NCBI RefSeq assembly: GCF_018294505.1 | Contig: NC_057811.1 | Location: 30,810,893 to 30,874,892, forward strand | From: Triticum aestivum | Taxonomy: Eukaryota > Streptophyta > Magnoliopsida > Poales > Poaceae | Length of the DNA: 64,000 nucleotides | Reading direction: 5' to 3' | Translations under genes and position numbers: made by a program | In this document: positions 34,966-45,774 of the stretch, in pieces | Position numbering within the stretch: position 1 is the first letter of the stretch | Layout of the letters: each line of letters starts with the position of its first letter | Notes under the pieces: generated by a model | The model's database searches: none | Told to the model about the DNA's origin: nothing | Seen by the model: only the letters and a program-made list of their open reading frames with translations

Positions 34966-35235
34966 ATGGATTGGTAGAAAATGCATGCAAGCAAAAATTC
35001 AGAAAACAGCAAGTGCGGTAGAAAATTCGACCGTCGACAAAAGTTCAGGTCTACGCCTTGGTCACGCCTTCCTAAGCATGTATACTTTCTATTCTATTGT
35101 TTTTCTTAAAAAAACAGCCGGCCGGCGCCGATGACTTGCTCAGATGATTAAGAGTTAACTAACATTAAGAATAAAGGGGCAGTTGATTCTACTTAATTAA
35201 GTACTAAGATACCCCGGCCCATGCATTAGTCGCAA

Positions 35236-35327
35236 GTACCCCATATGTCCTATTTTTAGCAAAGTCATGCTAAAATACACGGGAAATTTCAGCATGACCT
35301 TTGCTGAAAAGAGGACATATGGAGTAC
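35236..35327 (-). repeat. short hairpin, CACTA leader type
   Basis: GTACCCCATATGTCC at the left pairs with GGACATATGGAGTAC at the right, and TTTTTAGCAAAGTCATGCT pairs with AGCATGACCTTTGCTGAAAA; the loop is about 16 nt. Flanking sequence on minus (TTTGCCAGAATGTCGATTAACTTCC) resembles the flanks of the hairpins at 41058 and near 45310. It lies about 2.9 kb upstream of the CACTA-1 second gene in its transcription direction. Confidence 0.8.
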
Positions 35328-35399
35328 CCGAATTTGCCGGAATGGAAGTTAATCGACATTCTGGCAAACTCAAGGGCCTCTCGGGGTACCTGCAAAATG

Positions 35400-35995
35400 A
35401 TTATCCAATGAAGGAATTGCGCCGCACACTGCTGCCTCACACAGCTGCCAAAGTCATTATCAACATGCTGGTACTGTGTTGATAATAGAGCGTCCGCCAT
35501 GGCCAAGAAGCCTACACAGTGCATAGCATGGCCATGATCTGTCTATGCCAGCCTACACATTTAAAGAGTTTGGAGATTTGTGTATAACAAACATTACTTC
35601 ACTCATAAAGCATGATGATGTTTTTACACCTTTGAACTGCAGCATAGACCATGTATTCAATCACTTTGCCACATACACGACAGACAAAATACCCTGGGCA
35701 GTACTAGATACTAGCAAATATATGTTTCACAAAAAGAAATACTAGCAAATATAAGGGCAAATCAAATCATTTGGTCTACAGACTGCACATTAGCAGTCCA
35801 AGGGGCAAACAAACCAATAAAAGGTGAATAGACTTAACAAACCAGCAAAAGGAGCAGGAAATCAAGGCCATCTACAGTAATTTGCAAGTGTCATTGTGCT
35901 ACAGATGACCAGCCTATCCAGATATCATTTTAAACACCACACCACAGGAGATCTCCTGGGTCAAGTGGACAGGTTACTAAATTTTTTAGCAACTG
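35400..35995. other. CACTA-1 noncoding stretch
   Basis: No gene, repeat array or terminus recognised. Probably leader or intron of the CACTA-1 second gene on the minus strand. Confidence 0.35.
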
Positions 35996-35997
35996 TT

Positions 35998-36725
35998 AAA
36001 GTTTACAGGTGATTACCCCACAACAGACAAAGCTGTGATCCTTTGCTCCTATTAGACTACAGACAAGCACCGAACTGCCATCATCAGAAAAATACATGGT
36101 GCTGTAGTAATAACAAATAGACCATATGTGCAGATATAAGCAATGGTGAACAATGCTCCCAGGTAAACACCATTTATGCTTCTGTTATAAAAGTTCACAG
36201 GTGATTAAGCCCACAAACAAATGAGGCTGTGATCCTTTACTCCTATCTAACTACAGACAAGCACCGAACACGCAAAGCCATCATCAGAAAATAAATGATG
36301 ATGTAACAATAACAACAAATGGGTCACAGCCGTTCTAGAGCTGGGTTTCATATATGTGCAGATGTAAGCAATCCTGAACGATACTTGCAGATAAAGGCCA
36401 TTCTTGCTGTTGAAGTTTGCAGGCGATTAGCCGCAAACTGACAAGTGTATCATCCTTTACACCTACCTAACTACAGACAAGCATCGAGCATGCATACCAT
36501 CATCAGAAAGCAAATGATGCTGCTGGCGATGACAACAAATAGACCACAGCTGTCTTAATGCTATAGATTTTATGTGCAGATGTAAGCAATGACCAAGACG
36601 AAGATGGAGCATTACTAGCGGGTGCGTCTAATTATCAGGGGATTATCTCACAGCAGGGGAGGCTGTGATCCTCTGCTCCTATCTGACTACAGGCAAGCAT
36701 AGAACACGCATATCAAAATAAAATA
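35998..36725. repeat. ~200-bp tandem repeat, about 3.4 copies
   Basis: Units begin near 35998, 36189, 36414 and 36632. Each carries CAGGTGATTA-like, GCTGTGATCCTTTGCTCCTA-like, ACTACAGACAAGCACCGAA, CATCATCAGAAA and GTGCAGATRTAAGCAAT words in the same order. It is noncoding and lies inside CACTA-1, next to the GC-rich leader. Confidence 0.85.
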
Positions 36726-36789
36726 GATTATTGATGTTGAAATTACATTACAGCTACAACAGCAAACAAAAACCCAGAAGGAAATTGAC

Positions 36790-37395
36790 CATGGCCATGC
36801 TATGCACTGTGCATGCGGGGCTCCTTGGCCATGGCGGACGCTGGCTTCGGCCTTGTCCAGGACGGTGCTACGGCAGAAAATCAAGCGTGGGGAGAGAGGG
36901 GATACGAACGGCGGTTCACAGTGAGGTCGGGGCGTGCTTGGAGAGGTCGGGGGGGGGGGGGGGCGCCGGTGTTGCAGGTCGAGGCGGCGGCAGCGGCGAT
37001 GCCGACGGTGGTGGAGCGAGGCGATCCGGCGGAGGAGAGCTTCCCGGCTCTAGCTGGTGGTCCAGGAGGAAGAAGCAGTGGGCAGTGCACCTCGTCGGAG
37101 CGGGCGCAGCGGTCGTCGGAGCGGGCGCGGGGGTCGTCAGAGCGGGTGCGGGGGGTCGTCGGCGGCGGTGGAGCGGGCGTGGGGATCTGGCAAGGGAGGG
37201 AAGGGGGATCTGGCGGGCGATGGACAGAAGGGGGGTCTCGGGATATGGGGAGGATGGGGAGAGGGAGGCGGCGGGGGCGCGGGGGCGGCGGCGGCGCAGT
37301 GGGTCGGGGCAGCGGCGGCCGCGGCGCAGTGGGTCGGCGCAGTGGGTGGGGGGGCTGAGAGAGATGTGATCGATTGGGGAAAGGGGATTGGGGAT
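36790..37395 (-). other. GC-rich leader block of the CACTA-1 second gene
   Basis: Strongly GC-rich. On minus it begins with pyrimidine-rich CCCCAATCCCCTTTCCCCAA and AGATCACATCTC-like text, then (CGCCG)n, as in other CACTA 5' exons. It lies directly inside the internal subterminal repeat cluster. A G-run of 14 occurs near 36950. Open frames are compositional. Confidence 0.5.
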
Positions 37396-37404
37396 TTTAG
37401 TGGG

Positions 37405-37550
37405 GGGAGGGTTAGCAATGGCGCACCCCCTAGCGGTGCGCCATTAGTAAATTTTTTATAGCAATGGCGCACCTCCTGGCGGTGCGCCATTAGTAACCTT
37501 TTTTTTTTATAGCAATGGCGTACCTCCTAGCGGTGCGCCATTAGTAATTT
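37405..37550. repeat. internal subterminal-type repeat cluster of CACTA-1
   Basis: Three inverted pairs of the form AATGGCGCACC..GCGGTGCGCCATTAGTAA lie between the end of the transposase and the leader of the second gene, almost 9 kb from the nearer terminus. They are the same unit as the terminal arrays. Confidence 0.88.
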
Positions 37551-39729
37551 TTTTTTGGATTTTTAGTTGCATTCATTTGTGAATTGGTAAAACATTTAGG
37601 AAGTATTACACTTATGATTGCTTCTTTAGTATTTGGTTCAGTTTGCGAATTAATATTAACTAAATAAATTATTAGCCTTCATTTGTGAATTAATATTAAC
37701 TAAATAAATTATTACATTTAAGTACTTATCATTTAAGTAAACTTCCGGGATTTATTTTTTATTTTTTCATATGTATCATTCATTTAATAGTTCACATACA
37801 AAAAATTTATATTTTTGCTGGATGCAAAGAAACAAGTTGTCATGAAAAAATATCATCAGATTTCAAAATATTCATGAATTCAAAAAGTGCCGCCCATTTC
37901 CATATGTCGAAATACAATCGAGAAATGAAGGCTAACTACAATTTAAATACAATCGATCTTAGCTAGCTAGCTGTTCACAATCTTCTTGCCCTTATTTTTC
38001 GCAAATGGAGTTCTTCTCTTGAACGGACATCCTTTAGGTAGGGTGGTCCTGCTTCTTCTTGTGGTGTATGCTGGTACTTCATCGTCGTCGTCATGTTCCA
38101 TCTTCGGGTCGCCGTACTTGTCGAAGTCTTGCTCATTGGCGACTCCATCCATTCCGATGATCTTCCTTTTGCCTCTCCTCACGACAACACGACTGGGCTT
38201 TGACGGGCCGATAATGAAGAAGCATTGGTCCACTTGGGAAGCCAGTACTCATGGCTCATTTTTCGCGGTGACGTTTGCGCCCGCGGTCTTGGATTTGGCT
38301 TCGGGTATAACCATGGTGGTGAAATACCGGTCTTCTTTTAGGACGCTCTTGGCCCATCTGAAACGGAACATCGGGACCTTCTCTCCAGCGTAGCTCAGCT
38401 CCCAGATCTCCTCGATCCTTCAGTAGTATCTGTCCTTGTCGTTACCGGTGTAGGATTCCATCGTTACCCCGGAGTTCTGATAACCATCGCTCTTCATGTC
38501 CTTTCCCTCGGTGTAGAATGTGTAGCCGTTGATATCATACGCCTCATAGGTCATCAGGTTGTGCTCGGCGCCCTGTGACAAGGCGAATATGAGTTGTTCT
38601 TCCGCGGAAGAGTCCTCATGTAAAGGGTACGACAGAAGCTTCTCCTTGAACGAATGCGTGAAATATGAGTTGTGCTCTTTGATTATATCTCCGTCCGTCC
38701 TCTGTTGGCCTCGGTCATTGTACGCCTTCTCAATAAAGGTTTTGTGCTCTACCACCCAAGGATCGACCACGTCTATGTGTTGTAGCACGACTAGGTTTGC
38801 TCTTTCAAAGTCGGCGAGTCGACCCTCGAAGTCGACATGCATTTCGCGGCGACCATCGCGGTGACCCCATCCAGCGAGCCTACCGAGGTGCCTATTGACG
38901 GGCAGACCAACGGGGTTCTCGATGCCTAGATAATTCGTGCAGTAGGAGATGCACTCTTCGGTCAGAAAGCCCCTGGCTATGCTTCCCTCTGGACGTGACA
39001 TGTTGCGAACGTATCCTTTGATGACACCATTCATCCTTTCGAACGGCATCATGCTGTGCAGGAACGTCGGCCCGAGTTGGATGATATCCTCCACGATATG
39101 GACCAGCAGATGCACCATAACGTCGAAGAATGTGGGCGGGAAGTACATCTCAAGCTCGCATAGTATCACCATGATCTCTTCCTGTAGCCTTCTGAGTTGC
39201 CTCACGCCAACCGACTTCCGAGAGACGACGTCGAAAAAGTTGCATAGGCCAAATAGCGTTTCACGGACGTGCGCGTCGATGATCCCACGGATTGCAACTG
39301 GAAGTATCTGCGTCATCAGCACGTGACAGTCGTGAGACTTCATCCCGCTAAACTTCTACTTCGCTGAGTCTCACTACTAGGGAAAACCTTATACACAGAA
39401 CTTTAGAAGTAGCGCTTGTTAAAAAAGCGCGCTAGTGCTAACTACCAGTAGCGCGTTGGCGAAAACCGCGCTACAGATACATATATAGCAATAGCGCGTG
39501 TAGCCATAAAAGCGCTACTACTAAAATTCCCACTGCTAAGCCGATAGGCTACACATAGTAGTAGCGTGCTTACAGAAACAACGCTACAGCTACTTGTTTT
39601 GTAGCAGCGCGTTTATGAAGAGAGGTGCTACTACTAACGAAATAAAATTAAATGGAAAGCAAATAAAAAAGAGAAAGGAGTAGCAGTAGTGCTTGTTAAG
39701 AAACGCGCTACTGCTACTTTTGACTTAAC

Positions 39730-40394
39730 CGCGCGGTTCGTTCTTCCCCCACGGCCACTTCCCCCAAATCCCTAGCCCTCAGCTGTCGTTGCCCTGCATC
39801 GCCGTCGGCCGCCGCGCGCGACCCGTCACTCTCCGCTCACCCTCGACGCCGCCCCCGACCCCGACCTCGACGCCGCCCCGACCCCGACCTCGACGCCCCC
39901 TACATCGCCGCCCTCCGCCGTGCGCCAGCCGTCCCGACCCCGACCCCATCCCCGACCTCGACGCCGCGTGCCCCTTTCCCTAACTCCGCCGGCGCCCGAG
40001 GTGAGCACGCCCTCCTCCTCCTCCTCCCTACCTCTGCCTAGCTAGGGTTCTTAGGGTTAAATTTCAGAGTTCATCTACTTAGTTAGGGTTCATCACATTA
40101 GATGCTAATTATGGCAGTAGTTGTGAAATAGAATTAGTTTTAGAGTTCATCAAATTAGTTAGGGTTAAATTTTAGAGTTCATCAAATTAGTTAGTGTTTA
40201 ATAGAATTAGTAAGAAAATTAATATAACTAGTTGAACTAGTTTATTTTTAGTAAAAACTAGTTTATTTTTATTTTTAGTAAGTGCTTAATTGAACTAGTT
40301 GAGTTAATACAACTATTTTATTTTTAGTACGAAAATTAATAGAACTAGTTTACATTTTTTAGTTAAAGCAATTATTCCCGCATCGACGTCGACG
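39730..40394 (+). other. CACTA-4 GC-rich leader and AT-rich spacer
   Basis: 39730-40000 is C-rich (CCCCGACCCCGACCTCGACG repeats) and ends at a good donor, CCCGAGGTGAGC (about 40001). It is followed by AT-rich sequence with repeated ACTAGTTTATTTTTAGTA. This is the same exon-donor-intron layout as in CACTA-2. Confidence 0.5.
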
Positions 40395-40706
40395 ATGCCT
40401 ATCCCGCATCCTCGTCGTCGAGTCGGCAGAGGACACCTGCGTCACCAGATGGGCCATGTCCGAGACTGGGCTCTGCTGGGGTGGTACTGGGAGGCGCTAC
40501 CTACTAGGGGGCGCAGGTTGGTGAGGAGTCAACCCATCGTTGACCCGAACCTTCTTTGGTGGCGGTCGCGTGGGCCAGTGACGGTCCAGAGGCTCGAGTA
40601 CCCCGCGGAGGTGGTGCGTCACCATGTCAGTGAGGAGGACGCGCACGTCCGTCGCTACTTGTTTGCGTTGGAGCACAGGTTCTCCAATACCTGGCAGGTT
40701 CTCTAG
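40395..40706 (+). CDS. hypothetical 103-residue protein of CACTA-4
   Basis: A complete open frame starts MPIPHPRRRVGRGHLRHQ and ends FSNTWQVL. It is Arg/Trp-rich (RDWALLGWYWEALPTRG, LLWWRSRGPV). I know of no function; the text is familiar from grass transposon sequence but is not assigned to a domain. It lies between the leader intron and the hairpin, on the same strand as the B3-like gene. Codon use is GC-rich, unlike its surroundings, which supports a real or formerly real ORF. Confidence 0.5.
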   Translation: MPIPHPRRRVGRGHLRHQMGHVRDWALLGWYWEALPTRGRRLVRSQPIVDPNLLWWRSRGPVTVQRLEYPAEVVRHHVSEEDAHVRRYLFALEHRFSNTWQVL

Positions 40707-41057
40707 GGATCTCACTGGAGCTATGATCCTGTGATGGTTCCTTCTCTTTGGGTGTCCACCGCCCGCGCCGATACCCGACGTGCGCTAGGGTTTTGGTTGT
40801 ATTAGTGATGTTATATGTATGATACTATTCGGATGTATTAGTGATAATATTCGACGATGTACGGACGCATGAGATGATGTACTTTTGCTTATTGAATGCA
40901 TGCTAATTTGAGTCCTATAAGATATTTGAAATGTATATCTTGTGTTACTCAAATAGGATATGTGCTTGCCCAAGTGGCCGGTCATGTTTGCAGGTTACAC
41001 CTTCGAGTGGCCTATGTTTTGCCGGAGTGTTGATTCATTTCCGTTCGACAAATTTCA

Positions 41058-41142
41058 GGCGCTCGATATGTCCTATTTTAGCAAAGGTCATGCTGGATTT
41101 TTCCGTGAATTTTGGCATGACTAGTAGGAAATATCGAGTGCC
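41058..41142 (+). repeat. hairpin in the leader of the B3-like gene
   Basis: GGCGCTCGATAT pairs with ATATCGAGTGCC, and TCCTA/TAGGA and GGTCATGC/GGCATGAC pair within; the loop is TTTTTCCGTGAATTTT. Flanks (GCCGGAGTGTTGATTCATTT) match those of the hairpin-like sequence near 45400 on minus. It lies 78 nt upstream of the B3-like ATG. Confidence 0.8.
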
Positions 41143-41219
41143 CTGGATTTGTGTGTTGAGTATCCTGGTAGTTGTCTTTGATCGATTTTTAATTAATGTT
41201 TCAACTATGAACATAGGAA

Positions 41220-42437
41220 ATGTCTGACGACGAAAAGGATTTCGGTATTTGCAAATACTGCGAAGACGAGCGCGACCTGTGCGACGGAATCTTCCTAGAT
41301 GATGATAGGCGCTTCAGCATCAAGCTGGACGAGAACTTCGAAGTGGATACAGTAAGTCACAACGACAAGTCTTTTTTCGTAATTAAGCATGACATCTGCT
41401 TCATTTGCTTCAACTTATAATTTAATTTTTTTACTATTCTACTAGCGTATTCCCTGCCATGCAAGAGTTTTTGTATTGGATAAGATAGGTTTCAGTCGTA
41501 CTATGAAGGTAAAGAAAGTTTACTTGAAGACCGAGCATGGTTATATTTTCCACGCAAAATTATACAACGCAGACGACTACACCTATTTTGGATGCAAAAC
41601 ATGGCGAGCACTATGCAAGACTTATGCATTTGAGCCTGATATGGTTATCACCTTTGATATTCGTCCGGAAGATGATATTGAAGGTAATACCGATATCTGG
41701 GTCGATGTGCAGACGCCTCCAGTTATACCATCATGTGAGTTTCTCAACCATATTTATGTCTTTGAAATTTTTTATTCAAAAATAGTTGACAACTAATTTC
41801 TATTGTCAGCTTATTTCCGTTCAAGCAAACATGTCCAGCACTTGGTAGACAGGACCTACTACTGTCCCGGGGCTGAACTAAACTGCGAGGAGCTAAGTCA
41901 TTATGTTTCATGGCTTGAGGATCTTGACACTGTCAAGACAAATTTTCTTCCTGCACTTAGAAATGTTAGTACTGAAAACGTGCGACAATAGTGTTCGTAA
42001 TGAACTACGGTCACATCTATCTAGGAAAAATGATAAGATTTTTACTATTTATCCTCGGTGCGTCTTTTCCATACATTATTTTTTAAGCTAAACTTCATTG
42101 CTAAGTATGTTACCATACGATGTTCTTCAACAGGGACTCCCGATGAATGTTGTGCCTTATGGGATCGAGACTACAGGTACCATGAGTATTGTTAGCTTGC
42201 GGCCAAGATATCCTACAATGCACTTTAGTGCATTCAGGATTTCTAAAAGCGACGAATGCTTAATAGTGAAAGACTGGACCAAAATTGCGAACGATCGCAG
42301 ACAAGTAATATGGGGAAGCAATCAGAAGCGCAGCCCAACGATTAGGAGACAGGTTCATCTGCATGCTCCAACTTGATGAAGGAGGAGAGCTACACATGTT
42401 TTATGTTATTTTACCTGAGAGAGAGCAGCGGGAGTGA
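41220..42437 (+). pseudogene. B3-like domain protein gene inside CACTA-4, two frameshifts
   Basis: Exons 41220-41351, 41446-41734, 41810-42057 and 42134-42437 have GT-AG borders. The start is MSDDEKDFGICKYCEDERD, a small Cys-rich head. The first B3-like domain includes KKVYLKTEHGYIFHAKLYN and WRALCKTYAFEPDMVITFDI; the second includes MHFSAFRISKSDECLIVKDW. The frame slips near 41985 (ENVRQ-stop, where NVR-TIVFVMNYGHIYLG is expected) and near 42345 (the true tail GDRFICMLQLDEGGELHMFY ends at 42437). B3 domains bind DNA in plant transcription factors; here the gene rides in a transposon and is not functional in this copy. The B3 assignment is by pattern and is moderately sure. Confidence 0.7.
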
Positions 42438-42930
42438 TTAGCTAGCTAGAAATGAGTTTGAAGATGATGATGTGCTACACTATGACTATGATGATTAAAT
42501 AGCTAGTGTTAGTGGTAATGACTATGATGATTATTATTAGCTAGTGTTAGTGGTGATTAGATAGCTACCACATCTAGTGTTGGTGGTCATTAGCTAGCTA
42601 GAATGAGTTTGAAGATGATTATGTGCTACACTATGACTATGGTGATTAAATAAATACTACTGGTGGTAATGACTATGATGATGATTAAATAGCTTGTGCT
42701 GGCGGATTAGATTCAAGTGGAGGCAACATGTGGTGCACATCGAAAGTACTACTAGTCCAAACTAGATCTAGTTTGGATTAGTAGTATACTTTTGACATGC
42801 ACCACATATTGCCTCCACTTGAACCTATTCCACCTTCATTTGACACACTGTTATGGACATAATGATATATACCTCATAATTGGTATTATACCAAAATTTG
42901 TATAACGGCGTATAAATACACTAAAAAAGA
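42438..42930. other. CACTA-4 3' noncoding region
   Basis: AT-rich with imperfect repeats of TAGCTAGTGTTAGTGGTRATGACTATGATGATTA. A small foldback is formed by ATTCAAGTGGAGGCAACATG (about 42710) and its complement near 42800-42825 around ACTACTAGTCCAAACTAG. No gene. Confidence 0.55.
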
Positions 42931-45299
42931 ATACTAGTAGCGATGGATAGTAAGCACGCTGCAACTAGCTAGATTAGTAGCAGCGCAGGGTAGACCAAGC
43001 GTTGCCGCTATGTGTCTTAGCAGTAGCGCTTGTCGCACGCGCTACTGCTAAGTAATAGCTGTAGCGCCTTATTAGTAGCGCGGCTGCACGCGCTACTAAT
43101 GGTCATTAAACCCGCGCTACTACTAGGGTTTTCCCTAGTAGTGTCTAGGTATCTGCTTATCTTCCCCGCGTAACCGTAAGGAAGTTTTACTCCTACGAGG
43201 CAGGTGAAAAACTGCTCGATCTCCTCCTGACTTAGAGTGAAGCACGCGGGAGGGAAGTCATTTCCGGTCTTCTTGGCCTTTTTGCCTTTGCGACGACTTT
43301 CCGTGTCCTGCTTCGCCTCATCATCATCACCATTAGCGTGAAGCTCCTCCCTGATGCCCATTGATTTCAAGTCTGCCCTTGCTTTCGGCTCATCTATGGT
43401 CCTCTCTGGCATGTTGAGCAGGGTACCAAGCAGACTCTCGCACACGTTCTTCGTGATATGCATGACATCAAGGCTGTGAGGCACACGGTGGATCTTCCAG
43501 TATGACAAGTCCTAGAAAACAGACCTCATTTTCCATACCTTCAGCAGCGGCTCTGGCGCCTTTCGCTTCTTTCCCGGCTTTGGCGCCTTTTGCTTCTTTC
43601 CCGGCAGTGGGCAATCTTTCCAATTTTTTAACAGCTCGTCTATTTCCTCGCCGCTCCTCGTACGCGGGCGTCTTCGGGGTTCGGTTTCACCATCGAATAG
43701 ATCCTTGCGTTTTCTCCATGAGTCATCGTCGCGAAGCCACCTTCGATGTCCCATGAACACGGTTTTCGAAGACCCGGGATATCTATCTAGCTGGCGATAT
43801 GTTGTGTCATCCATGCACCTGACGCATCCAGAAAATCCGTGGACCACCTGCCCCGCGACATATCCGTAACCGAGATAGTCCTGCACCATCGTGAGCAGTG
43901 CGGCTCTCATAGGGAAATATTCTTTCTCTGCGGCGTCCCACATATTGGCTGGCGTTTTCCACAACGTGTCTAGCTCCTCTTTCAACAGCCCCAGATACAG
44001 ATTGATGTCGTTCCCTAGTTGTTTCGGCCCTTCAATTAGCATACTCATGTGAATGTACTTCCTCTTCATGCACAACCAGGGGGGAAGGTTGTACATCCAC
44101 AAAAACACAGGTCAGGTGCTATGTGTGCTTCTCTGGCTGCCAAACGGATTGACTCCATCGGTGCTCGCGCCCAGCACGATGTTCCTTGGATCGTCCGCAA
44201 ATTCTGGGTATTCGAAGTTCAACGCTTGCCACTGGCTCGCATCCTTAGGGTGACTCAGCATCTTGTCTTTTTTATTTATCTCCGGATCATTTCCGTCATC
44301 TTCTCGCTTCTTCTCCTCCCTATCCGCGTGCCAACGCAGGAGCTTTACTACCTTAGGGTCCGCGAAATACCGCTGCAGACGAGGAGTGATCGGAAAGTAC
44401 CACACCACTTTTCGAGGAGCTTTCTTCCTCTTCTTGTATCGAGTGACGCCGCACACCGGACATATGGTAGACTCCGCATGCTCGTCCCAATAAATGATGC
44501 AATTGTTCATGCACACATGGTATTTCACGTGTGGTAAATCCAGAGGACACACGATTTTCTTCGCCTCCTCGAAACTGGTCGGGCACTTGTCCTCCTTGGG
44601 AAGACGTTCGTTCCAGAATGACATGTTCTCGTCGAAGCATGCGTCGGTCATTTTGTGTTTTATCTTCATCTCCAGAGCCATGAGCGTTACTTTCAGCCGG
44701 GTATCCTCGGGCCTGCATCCTTCATACAATGGAGTAACCGCGTCTATCTCCAGTTGATCCAGCTTGGCTTTCTCTCGGGCAGCAGCTCTTGCGTTATCCA
44801 TCTGCTTGAGAAGCAGCTCTTGAATATGAGGGTCTTGCACGCAGCCCATCGATGGTCCATCGTCGTCTGCTCCGGGATCTTCATCTTCATGATCATGCCC
44901 TTCGTCTGCTCCGACATCTTCCTCATCATCATGTCCGGCATCTTCTACATGATGACTGTGTACTGCATCTACTTCGTGATCATGTCCTGGGGATTCTTCG
45001 TCTTCTCGCCCGCCCTCGCCGCGGTTGTCTTGCTGCCCTTCCTCATTTCTTGCCCGGCCCCCATGGACGACTTCATAATCATCTTCATCACCTTGCCACC
45101 GATAGCCGTCCATGAAACCACGCAAGAGCAGGTGGTCCCGCACCTGTACGGAATCCGGGTCCATAAGGCTCCTCAGCTTGCATCTTCGACACGGATATCT
45201 TATCTCCGTCTCGTTCTTTTGAAGCATCTCGGCCTTCGTGGAGCTCAAAAACCTATTCACGATGCCTTCGGTCATCGTGCGGACCATGGTCGCCTGCGG

Positions 45300-45440
45300 G
45301 GTAGAGCAAAACGATATTTTAGAACCAAAAAAAAATTTGGCATGACTTTGCCTAAAAATAGGACCAAAAAGAATGCATAGTGCCAAATTCTCGCCGAAAC
45401 AGAAATGAATCAACATTCCGGCAAAATATTGGCAACTATC
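45300..45440 (-). promoter_or_regulatory. CACTA-1 transposase leader with degenerate hairpin motif
   Basis: On minus, TTTTGCCGGAATGTTGATTC, then GGTCCTATTTTTAGGCAAAG and TCATGCC lie directly upstream of the transposase ATG. They align with one arm and flank of the hairpins at 35236 and 41058, but the second arm is largely lost. The position just before a gene start is the same as at 41058. Confidence 0.55.
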
Positions 45441-45774
45441 GTATTTCAAATACCGGTACCTGCAAACACAAACATATATGCAACACCACAAACATATGCA
45501 ACACCACAAACATACGTAGATCTAGCTAGGCCATAAAAGTGCATGTGCACGTTGTTGGAGGGAGAAAAAAGTAGATCTACAACATAAAGAAAGCTTTCCC
45601 CTTACTTACCTATCAAAAAAAGGTAATTTAACCACTTAATTTGTGTGAATCTATGGTGCAAATGAGGTGAGGAGGAGGAGGCAGCCGAGACAAGCTTGGA
45701 GAAGGAGGTGGAGAGAATGAAGTGGGGAAAGTGAGTGTGGTAGGTGGCTGTCCAAAATATCTAGCTGGTCTCAG

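Larger units (their letters stand above)
32876..35150. repeat. ~330-bp direct duplication, second copy split by a small CACTA
   Basis: Copy 1 (32876-33205) and copy 2 (33345-33496 plus 34966-35150) share long near-identical strings: AGTCAGAATGARCTTTGAAC, TTCAGGTCTACGCCTTGG and an AACAGCCGGC / CTTGCTCAGA-like ending. Copy 2 is interrupted by the element 33497-34965. The region is noncoding and lies upstream of the CACTA-1 second gene on the minus strand, so it may be part of its leader or promoter. 32445-32875 contains nothing else recognisable. Confidence 0.75.
39372..43143 (+). mobile_element. CACTA-4: 3.77-kb non-autonomous CACTA carrying a B3-like gene
   Basis: The termini are identical for 17 bp (CACTACTAGGGAAAACC) and flanked by TCT on both sides (39369-39371 and 43144-43146). 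Removal rejoins the CACTA-1 transposase frame as KISRYLDSAK. Subterminal repeats are GTAGTAGCGCG / CGCGCTACTGCTA motifs (39400-39720 and 42930-43130). The interior has a GC-rich leader, a short ORF, a hairpin and a B3-like gene. It has no transposase. Confidence 0.95.
37967..45290 (-). pseudogene. TNP2-type transposase of CACTA-1, split by CACTA-4 and with several stops
   Basis: Minus start near 45288 (MVRTMTEGIVNRFLSSTK). Conserved parts: CPVCGVTRYKKRKK, ITPRLQRYFADPK, GASTDGVNPFGSQRSTHST, PPWLCMKRKYIHMSML, DYLGYGYVAGQVVHGFSGC, HSLDVMHITKNVCESLLGTL (43512-45290). After the CACTA-4 gap come GMKSHDCHVLMTQILPVAI, the DUF4218-type LLVHIVEDIIQLGPTFLHSM, GYVRNMSRPEGSIARGF, then the DUF4216-type WELSYAGEKVPMFRFRW and the basic tail RRGKRKIIGMDG to 37967. 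In-frame stops at 44112-44114, 43512-43514, 39356-39358, 38420-38422 and 38249-38251. Three of them stand where the family has Trp. The gene is dead. Sequence from 37560 to 37966 is AT-rich 3' region. Confidence 0.9.

Noticed and set aside
36731..37490. Overlapping long frames (212, 181, 134 codons plus; 117 minus)
   Set aside because: GC-rich leader of CACTA-1 open in many frames; no domain and no splice logic on plus.
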